Shown here piece by piece: positions 57,958 through 64,000 of a stretch of 64,000 bases of DNA. Made by a program: the position numbers and the translations under genes. The stretch is from positions 6,003,001 through 6,067,000 of the forward strand of contig NZ_CP163439.1 of NCBI RefSeq assembly GCF_041052385.1, read 5' to 3'. Origin of the DNA: Streptomyces sp. R28 (GTDB lineage Bacteria; Actinomycetota; Actinomycetes; Streptomycetales; Streptomycetaceae). The notes under the pieces were generated by a model. That model saw nothing but the letters and a program-made list of their open reading frames with translations. It searched no databases and had not been told where the DNA came from. The first letter of the stretch is position 1; the number at the start of each line of letters is the position of its first letter.

Positions 57958-59865
57958 TCAGGCCGCGCGGACCTCCCGCTCCGCCACCGCGTGAGCGCAC
58001 GGGCGCGGGGTGGTCGTGCGGCGGCGCAGGAAGCGCGGCAGCGGCAGGGCGAAGTTGACGAAGCCTTCGGCCTGCATGGCGGCGAAGCCGAGGCGGGGCA
58101 GGTCGCCGGAGGCGCGGTAGACGACGAAGCGGGGCTCCCAGCGGGGCTGGAACTTGGCGTTGAACTTGTACAGCGATTCGATCTGGAACCAGCGGGAGAG
58201 GAACACCAGCAGCCCGCGCCAGGCGCGCAGTACCGGTCCCGCGCCGATCTTCTCGCCGCGGGCCAGGGCCGAGCGGAACATGGCGAAGTTGAGGGACACG
58301 CGCGCGATGCCGAGTTTCGGTGCGGCCTGGAGGGCGGCCACGATGAGCAGTTCGTTCATGCCGGGGTCGGCCGCGCGGTCGCGGCGCATCAGGTCCAGGG
58401 AGACCCCGTCCGTGCCCCACGGCACGAAGTGCAGGATCGCCTTGAGGTCGCCGTACGGACCCGGCTCCTCGTCCGCCTTGTGGGCGGTGGCGATGAGACA
58501 GTCGCCGTCGGCCGGGTCGCCTACGCGGCCCAGTGCCATGGAGAAACCGCGCTCGGTGTCGGTGCCGCGCCAGTCCTCGGCGGCGCGGCGGACCCGGTCC
58601 AGCTCGGCCTCGCCGAGATCACGGACGCGCCGTACCCGGGTTTCGTAACCGGCGCGCTCGATGCGCTTGACCATCTGGCGTACGTTGCGCATCGCGCGGC
58701 CGGCGAGCGAGAAATCCGGGACGTCCACCACCGCCTCGTCGCCCAGTTCGAGGGCGTCGAGCCCGGTCTCGCGGGTCCACACCTCGGCGCCGGTCTCCGA
58801 ACAGCCCATCACGGCCGGGGTCCAGGAGTGGGCCTTGGCCTCGTCCATGAAGCGCTCGATCGCGCCCGGCCAGGCTTCGACGTCGCCGATCGGGTCGCCG
58901 CTGGCGAGCATCACGCTGGAGACGACGCGGTAGGTCACCGCCGCCTTGCCGCTGGGGGAGAAGACGACGGCCTTGTCGCGGCGCAGCGCGAAGTGGCCGA
59001 GGGAGTCGCGGCCGCCGTGCTTGACCAGCAGGGCGCGCAGGCGTGCCTCGTCGTCCTCGGTGAGGCGTGCGGCGGGGTGTTCGGGGCGGAAGGCCAGGTA
59101 GATCGTGGTGACCGCCGTGATCCAGCCGAGGGCGCCCAGGGAGAAGGCGACCGTCCACGAGGTGTTGCCCTGGTAGTCGACCGGGCCCTCGAAGCCGAAC
59201 AGGCCGTAGATGACGTGCGCGATGCGGTCGGCCAGGCTCGGGTCGCCGACCAGGGTCTGCGGATGGGCGCTGACGATGACCAGCCCGAGGGCGAGGGAAC
59301 CAGCGCTCATGAGGACGAAGTTGGCCAGCGCCCGCCACCTGCTGCGCGGGTCGGGCAGCGCCGCGAACTGGTCGCGGTGGCGCAACAGGGCTACGAGCAG
59401 CGCAACCGAGATGAGGACGCCCACCAGGGAGTGGCGGTACGTGAACTGCGCGACCGCTCCGGCCGGCAGCAGGACGACCGCGGCGCGCCACGCCCGCCGC
59501 TTGCCGCGCTTGAGGCCGTGGGCGAGCAGGAGCAGCAGCACGCCCGCGCTGAGCGACAGCGCGGCCGCGAACGGTCCCGTCGAGCCCGGCAGCACCTCGG
59601 CGATGGCGTGCATACGGCTGTGCCGGAAGCGCGGGAAGACGCCCGCGGCGACGTCCAGCAGGCCCACCAGGGCGCAGGCCCTGCCGACGAAAACGGGAAC
59701 GGCCTCCGGGCGCGGGCCACGGAGCAGATGCCGTACTCGGCTCGGCAGGTGCCGTACCTGACTTGATCGTTGGGGAACCCCGCCCGACATTTCCACATCT
59801 GTCCTGACAGACATCGCATCCCATAGTTCTGCGAGAGACCTTGGATCCGGTGCCGATTCGGGCAT
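57958..59865 (-). CDS. DUF2156 phosphatidylglycerol lysyltransferase-like membrane protein
   Basis: Up to 635 residues from 59865; ATGs at 59814 and 59790 are alternatives. Five or six N-terminal helices (from FVGRACALVGLLDVAAGVFPRF) lead to a cytoplasmic DUF2156 (double-GNAT) domain from about residue 290, with LVKHGGRDSLGHFALRRDKAVVFSPSGKAAVTYRVV and RYKFNAKFQPRWEPRFVVYR-like C-terminal motifs (LYKFNAKFQPRWEPRF). In MprF/LysX proteins this domain transfers lysine from tRNA to phosphatidylglycerol, lowering sensitivity to cationic peptides. The amino acid used here is unknown. Confidence 0.86.
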   Translation of the reverse strand: MPESAPDPRSLAELWDAMSVRTDVEMSGGVPQRSSQVRHLPSRVRHLLRGPRPEAVPVFVGRACALVGLLDVAAGVFPRFRHSRMHAIAEVLPGSTGPFAAALSLSAGVLLLLLAHGLKRGKRRAWRAAVVLLPAGAVAQFTYRHSLVGVLISVALLVALLRHRDQFAALPDPRSRWRALANFVLMSAGSLALGLVIVSAHPQTLVGDPSLADRIAHVIYGLFGFEGPVDYQGNTSWTVAFSLGALGWITAVTTIYLAFRPEHPAARLTEDDEARLRALLVKHGGRDSLGHFALRRDKAVVFSPSGKAAVTYRVVSSVMLASGDPIGDVEAWPGAIERFMDEAKAHSWTPAVMGCSETGAEVWTRETGLDALELGDEAVVDVPDFSLAGRAMRNVRQMVKRIERAGYETRVRRVRDLGEAELDRVRRAAEDWRGTDTERGFSMALGRVGDPADGDCLIATAHKADEEPGPYGDLKAILHFVPWGTDGVSLDLMRRDRAADPGMNELLIVAALQAAPKLGIARVSLNFAMFRSALARGEKIGAGPVLRAWRGLLVFLSRWFQIESLYKFNAKFQPRWEPRFVVYRASGDLPRLGFAAMQAEGFVNFALPLPRFLRRRTTTPRPCAHAVAEREVRAA

Positions 59866-60035
59866 CCGGCGACATTGCGCCCTCTAGGACGGTGTCTTGA
59901 GGGGAGAGGTTCACTCAGCTCCCCAAAACCGTTTCAAAGGCCAAGGAAAGTCTGGGGCAAGCCCTTGCGAAGGAGCGGGGGAGGCAGCGCGGCGGAAGCG
60001 CGAACCGGGCGGAAAGTGCGGGCAGGTAACCATCG

Positions 60036-61154
60036 ATGGGTCTCACGAGCGGCAAGGTGCTGGCGCTGGCGGTTGTGGCCGCCGTAGGGCTGTTCGTCGG
60101 CACGGTGTGGCTGTGGCCACGGCTTGCGCGGCGCGGCTGGCGGAACGTGGGCGGACGTATCGGTCTGCTGCTCTCCACACAGTTGATGCTCTTCGCGGCG
60201 GTCGGTCTCGTCGCCAACCAGGCATTCGGGTTCTACGCCAGCTGGGCCGACCTGTTCGGGCAGGAGACCGAACAGGGCGTCGTCGTGGACCACACGCCGA
60301 CCGGCGGGCCGCTGGAGGTCGTCGACACGCGGCGCGTGCCCGGCGTGGCCGGCGCCCGGCCGCACCGGGGCGGGCAGATCCAGAAGATCGGCATCGTGGG
60401 CCGTACGACGCACATCGCGACGCCCGCGTACGTCTATCTGCCGCCGGAGTACTTTCAGCCGCAGTACCGCACGCGCACCTTCCCCGCGGCTGTCGTTCTC
60501 ACCGGTTATCCGGGCACGGCCAAGGCGCTGGTGGACAAGCTCGACTATCCGCGTACGGCCGCGAGGCTTGCCGGGGACGGTCGTATGCAGCCGATGATCC
60601 TGGTGATGATGCGGCCGACCGTGGCGCCGCCGCGGGACACGGAATGCGTGGACATCCCGGGCGGCCCGCAGACCGAGACGTTCTTCGCCAAAGATCTGAT
60701 CGATGCCGTGAGCGGCCACTACAGGGTGGGCAGGAAACCGGGCAGCTGGGGCATCATCGGTGACTCCACAGGGGGCTACTGCGCGTTGAAGCTCGCCATG
60801 CACCACCCTCGGGTGTACGCCGCCGGGGCGGGGCTTTCCGCGTACTACAAGGCGCCGACCGACCCGACGACGGGCGATCTCTTCCACGGCGACGAGGAAC
60901 TGCGCAATCGCGCGAACCTGTGGTGGTACCTCAAGCACATGCCCGCGCCGGACACTTCACTGCTCGTCAGCAGCAGCAAAGTTGGAGAATCCAACTACAA
61001 GGGCACACTGAAGTTCATTGAGCGAGTGAAGGCCACGAAGCTGACGCGGATCTCGTCGATCATCCTGGAAAGCGGAGGACACAACTTCAACACCTGGCGG
61101 CGGGAGATTCCGGGGACGCTGGAGTGGATGAGCGGGCGGCTGAGCGGCAGGTGA
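60036..61154 (+). CDS. Membrane-anchored esterase (antigen 85/esterase D type alpha/beta hydrolase)
   Basis: 372 residues. Two N-terminal hydrophobic segments (about 8-27 and 45-66) anchor the protein; the hydrolase domain is outside. AYVYLPPEYFQPQYRTRTFPAAVVLTGYPG opens the fold, the nucleophile elbow is GDSTGGY, and the late His is in GGHNFNTW. Related to mycolyl transferase-type esterases; natural substrate unknown. Confidence 0.86.
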   Translation: MGLTSGKVLALAVVAAVGLFVGTVWLWPRLARRGWRNVGGRIGLLLSTQLMLFAAVGLVANQAFGFYASWADLFGQETEQGVVVDHTPTGGPLEVVDTRRVPGVAGARPHRGGQIQKIGIVGRTTHIATPAYVYLPPEYFQPQYRTRTFPAAVVLTGYPGTAKALVDKLDYPRTAARLAGDGRMQPMILVMMRPTVAPPRDTECVDIPGGPQTETFFAKDLIDAVSGHYRVGRKPGSWGIIGDSTGGYCALKLAMHHPRVYAAGAGLSAYYKAPTDPTTGDLFHGDEELRNRANLWWYLKHMPAPDTSLLVSSSKVGESNYKGTLKFIERVKATKLTRISSIILESGGHNFNTWRREIPGTLEWMSGRLSGR

Positions 61155-61298
61155 CGTGCCCGTCGGGGCTTTGTGATCTTGGTTCTTGTCCAATTCGGTG
61201 ACAGATCTGATTCCTGATGCCGTGTGAACGACTCGGGATGGCTGTGTTTTTGCGGGGCGGGGCAACAAGATTCGCCTACGCGCGGTAAGTTTCTGGCC

Positions 61299-62690
61299 AT
61301 GCCACGTGGACGTCACCGTCATTCCCCTCCCTTGCACAGGCTGCTGCCCCCGTCGGCGATCGCAGGCGTCTCCGTCGTCTGTGCGCTCGCCCCCTGGGTG
61401 TTCACCGAGCCGATGGTGCTGCGCGGCCTTGCCGCGGCCGCCGCGGCGACGGCGGTCGTCGGCGCGGTCGTCATGCGCCACTGGGACACGCAGGCGGGCA
61501 AACGGGTCGCCGACCTCACGCGCGCGCGTGCGAGCGACGAGTGGCGGTACGAGGAGCGGGTCGCCGAGCTGGAGACCGACCTCGAGGAGTCGCGCGAGCT
61601 GCGCGTCAAGCTGGAGCAGCGGCTGCGGGCCAAGCGCACGGAGCTCGCGGGGCTGCGCAACGAGCACGCGGCGCTGCTGCGCCGGTACGCCACGGCGGAG
61701 ACCGAGCGGGCGAGCGTCCTGGAGGAACGCCGGGTCCTGGAGATAGAGGCGGGCACGCCCGTGCGCGCGTTGCCGCCGGCGTCGGCGCCGGTCGATGGTG
61801 CGGTTTCCGTCGCTGCGGAGGGGGCTGTGGCTGCCCCGGCCGGGACGGAGGACGTGGACACCGAGGCCGCGGAGGAGACGGCTAAGACGCCGGCCATCTT
61901 CTCGCCGGAGGGTTCCCGGCTGTTCCTGCGGGCCGGCGCGGCGTTGGCGCGGTTCGACGGGGACGAGGGCCAGGGGACGCCGGACGGAGACGGTCCGGGG
62001 AAGACCGGAGACGGCTCGGTGAGCGACGGCGAGTCCTCGAAGAACGACTCTCCCGGCGACGAATCCCCCAGCAACGAATCCCACGGCAACGGGTCTGCGA
62101 AGAGCGAGTCCCCGAAGAGCGAGTCCCCGAAGAACGAGCCGCCGAAGAACGATCCCCCGAAGGGTGACGGTCCCTCCTCCGGCGAGGAGCCGGTGGAGGC
62201 CGGTTCGGGTCCCGTCGAGGCAGTGGTCACGGGCGGGTCCGAGACGGAACCCGCGCTGGAGGACGAGGCCCAGGGGAAGCCCGAGGCGGTCGACGGGCAC
62301 GAGCGCGCGACCGCCATCCCCACGGCAGGCACGGTCGCCGAGGCCCAGCCGGCCCTGCCTCCGGCCCAGCAGCCCTCGGGGCACTTCATCGCGCCGACCG
62401 CGGTGGCCGTCGTACCGGCGACGCCCGTCCGGCGTGCGGCGATCGGAGGCGGCTTCGACTTCTTCGGTACGAAGCAGGGGGCGGCCCCCTACGCGTTGGA
62501 GTCCGTCCAGAACGAGGACCTCGCCGACGTCGTCGGCCAGGAGGCCCTCGCCCTCCACAAGGCCGAGTCCGAGGCCGAGTTCAAGCCGGCCGACGAGGAG
62601 TCCCGGGGTATCGGGCAGGTCATCGACCTGACGGCTCATGACGAGACGGAACAGATCGATGTGCAGGGCTTGCGGAGCGCGGTTTCCTGA
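61299..62690 (+). CDS. Membrane-anchored coiled-coil protein with acidic low-complexity region
   Basis: 463 residues from the ATG at 61299. Two membrane helices (about 17-35 and 44-60), a coiled coil (about 65-145; heptad-like ERVAELETDLEESRELRVKLEQRL), then a Ser/Pro/Glu/Lys-rich stretch in which 15-nt units encode KSESP/KNEPP repeats (about 62040-62165). A conserved C-terminal patch follows (GGGFDFFGTKQGA, IGQVIDLTAHDETE). Not recognised functionally; the position after the esterase is conserved in relatives as I recall. The last motif may be a protein-docking peptide. Confidence 0.78.
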   Translation: MPRGRHRHSPPLHRLLPPSAIAGVSVVCALAPWVFTEPMVLRGLAAAAAATAVVGAVVMRHWDTQAGKRVADLTRARASDEWRYEERVAELETDLEESRELRVKLEQRLRAKRTELAGLRNEHAALLRRYATAETERASVLEERRVLEIEAGTPVRALPPASAPVDGAVSVAAEGAVAAPAGTEDVDTEAAEETAKTPAIFSPEGSRLFLRAGAALARFDGDEGQGTPDGDGPGKTGDGSVSDGESSKNDSPGDESPSNESHGNGSAKSESPKSESPKNEPPKNDPPKGDGPSSGEEPVEAGSGPVEAVVTGGSETEPALEDEAQGKPEAVDGHERATAIPTAGTVAEAQPALPPAQQPSGHFIAPTAVAVVPATPVRRAAIGGGFDFFGTKQGAAPYALESVQNEDLADVVGQEALALHKAESEAEFKPADEESRGIGQVIDLTAHDETEQIDVQGLRSAVS

Positions 62691-62700
62691 CGATCCCTTC

Positions 62701-62717
62701 GTCACGCACGCCGTGAC
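62701..62717. terminator. Weak hairpin between convergent genes
   Basis: GTCACG (62701-62706), 5-nt loop, CGTGAC (62712-62717). Short, without a T-run; position between convergent stops is the main support. Confidence 0.35.
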
Positions 62718-62725
62718 ACGGACGC

Positions 62726-64000
62726 TCAGGCCATCCACCGATCCGGCCGAGCGTCCCTGCGCCCCGTGCGCGACCGCTCCGCCTGCCCCCGCAGCAGCTC
62801 CGCGGCCTCCCCTGCGTCCCGCAGCCGGGCGGTCACGGTCTTGTTCGCCCCGGTGTCCACGCGTACGTCGGCCACGCCCCACAGCCGCTCCCACGGCCCC
62901 TGAGCCAGCCGTACGCTCTGGACCTTCGCGTGCGGTACGAGCGCCAGGCTCCGCCGGAAGAGGCCGGTCCGGGCGGCGAACACCGCGTCCGTGACAGCCA
63001 GGCCGTACCCGCGCCACCACACCGGCACGCACCGGCCCGCCCGCCGCGGCGGACGTGACAGCGAGGCGTGCGAGGGGACGGTCACCCCGGGCAGCACGCG
63101 CGCGACGACCGATTCGGCGACCTCGCGCGGGGCGACCGGAAGCAGGACCGAGTTGGACGAGCCCGCCACGTCCAGTTCCACCCGCACCCAGCCGCGCCGC
63201 CGCCACAGCAGCGGTTCGACGATCCGTACGGTCTGGACGCGGCCTGGCGGCACCGTCTCGTGCGCCCGGTCGAGCAGGCCGTGGTCGAGACGCAGCCCGT
63301 CCGGCGACTCGCCCACCGTCCAGTCGTACTCGGTGACGAACCGCCCCACGCTGCTTGCTCCCGCTGCACCGAACAGCGGAACCGCGGTCGCGAGGACCGT
63401 CCACGCGCTTTCCGTGGCCAGCCAGAGGACGGTCGGTACGACGATCGCGGCGGCCAGCGTCGCCCAGGTGGCGCCGGTCAGGACGAGCGAGACGGCCAGG
63501 ACGCCCGGTGGCACGCGCAGCAGCTCCTGGGACGGCGCCTCGCCGACCTCGTGCGCCGTCTCGGGCGCGAAACCGGCGGCGCGCGCGAGGAGTTCCGCGC
63601 GGAGCGCACGCGCCTCGTCCTCGCCCAGGAAGGCGAGTTCGTCCTTCTTGTCCGCGCCTATGACGTCGAGTTTGAGCTTCGCGACGCCCGCCACGCGCGC
63701 GAGCAGCGGCTGGGTGATGTCGACGGCCTGGATGCGTTCCAGCCGGATGTGCGCGGTGCGCCGGAACACCAGGCCGGTACGGATGCGCAGTTCGCTGTCG
63801 GTCACCGCGAAGTGCGTGAACCACCAGGTGAGGAAGCCGTACAGCGCGGCCGCGGGGACCAGCACGGCGAGCGCGAGCAGGATGGTGGTGGTCGTCAGCC
63901 TGGTCAGCTGGCGCTGCGCCTGGTCGGGGTCGTGCACCGCCCAGCCGATGAGCACGGCGACCGGCGCCCACGCGCGCCTGAGCGGCGTCACGGGGTGCAG
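62726..64000 (-). CDS. Bacterial PH domain (YdbT/YdbS-like) membrane protein, 5' end cut by window
   Basis: Open to the right edge; at least 421 residues. Three repeats of the bPH2 type are visible: DSELRIRTGLVFRRTAHIRLERIQAVDITQPLLARVAGVAKLKLDVIG, GLRLDHGLLDRAHETVPPGRVQTVRIVEPLLWRRRGWVRVELDVAG, and AVFAARTGLFRRSLALVPHAKVQSVRLAQGPWERLWGVADVRVDTG. Hydrophobic helix pairs lie between them. The family is YdbT-like; in Bacillus it is implicated in bacteriocin resistance. An upstream YdbS-like gene would be expected beyond the window. Confidence 0.86.
   Translation of the reverse strand: MHPVTPLRRAWAPVAVLIGWAVHDPDQAQRQLTRLTTTTILLALAVLVPAAALYGFLTWWFTHFAVTDSELRIRTGLVFRRTAHIRLERIQAVDITQPLLARVAGVAKLKLDVIGADKKDELAFLGEDEARALRAELLARAAGFAPETAHEVGEAPSQELLRVPPGVLAVSLVLTGATWATLAAAIVVPTVLWLATESAWTVLATAVPLFGAAGASSVGRFVTEYDWTVGESPDGLRLDHGLLDRAHETVPPGRVQTVRIVEPLLWRRRGWVRVELDVAGSSNSVLLPVAPREVAESVVARVLPGVTVPSHASLSRPPRRAGRCVPVWWRGYGLAVTDAVFAARTGLFRRSLALVPHAKVQSVRLAQGPWERLWGVADVRVDTGANKTVTARLRDAGEAAELLRGQAERSRTGRRDARPDRWMA

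Noticed and set aside
60957..63971. Open frame of about 1000 codons on the minus strand across the coiled-coil and PH-domain genes
   Set aside because: Shadow of genes with clear motifs in other frames; no recognisable domain.
1..64000. CRISPR arrays, tRNA or rRNA genes, prophage or transposase genes
   Set aside because: No regularly spaced identical repeats with unique spacers, no cloverleaf or rRNA sequence, and no integrase or transposase motifs were seen.

Overview
The window is high-GC actinobacterial chromosome, almost certainly Streptomyces. The evidence is strong third-position GC, frequent GTG starts, overlapping ATGA/GTGA gene junctions, a complete tipA gene with its classical promoter palindrome, a Zur-type cluster of cysteine-free ribosomal proteins, an XRE/DUF397/ATP-binding trio, and the conserved block ppa-dac-DUF2342-tilS-hpt-ftsH-folE-DUF3180-folK-folB-NTF2-folP. 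From memory, this order matches the core arm of sequenced Streptomyces chromosomes. I see no tRNA, rRNA, CRISPR array, prophage or insertion sequence.

Layout. (1) 1-7933: the 3' end of an accessory operon of seven tightly coupled genes: PLP aminotransferase (5' truncated), three different ATP-grasp ligases, a cupin, an MFS exporter and a DUF885 metallopeptidase. The gene content resembles a bacilysin-type non-ribosomal peptide pathway that uses ATP-grasp ligases, and it is the best candidate here for an undescribed system. (2) 7908-8678: a DUF2975 membrane protein and a small HTH protein behind a promoter covered by two 17-bp palindromes. (3) 8717-19110: a Ser/Thr kinase with a C-terminal ricin-like domain, a Tat-exported six-hairpin-type glycosidase with a LacI-type operator, and a minus-strand operon of a PAS-GAF-PP2C-HATPase phosphatase, a LacI-like sensor without HTH, and a sugar ABC importer (binding protein and two permeases, no ATPase). 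A parS-like site lies at the permease junction. (4) 19299-27987: DUF3052, an AfsR-type regulator interrupted by a frameshift at poly-C, a polA-like polymerase, an HTH-Clp_N regulator with a leaderless, operator-embedded promoter, a GNAT protein and a DUF2786 protein. (5) 28021-31799: two lipoproteins and the divergent zinc-starvation ribosomal cluster around a Zur box. (6) 32180-34392: the DUF397/ATPase/XRE trio with a shared 16-bp motif in both upstream regions. (7) 34505-45418: aldehyde dehydrogenase, PadR-controlled ABC exporter, glutamate decarboxylase, ClC channel, tipA, YbjQ, DedA, and a ThrE-type exporter. (8) 45548-64000: housekeeping genes for pyrophosphatase, peptidoglycan, tRNA and purine salvage, FtsH and folate synthesis, then a DUF2156 membrane protein, an esterase, a coiled-coil protein and a truncated PH-domain protein.

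A recurring oddity is short-period tandem expansion, both in linkers of otherwise conserved proteins (LacI-like sensor, AfsR, TilS, MFS tail, coiled-coil protein, carboxypeptidase N-terminus) and between genes (47834-48018). Several promoters can be read in detail: DUF2975, HTH-Clp_N, rpmG, PadR-ABC, tipA and the glycosidase each have -35/-10 boxes overlapped or flanked by palindromes. All functional assignments come from motifs recognised by eye; no database search was run.
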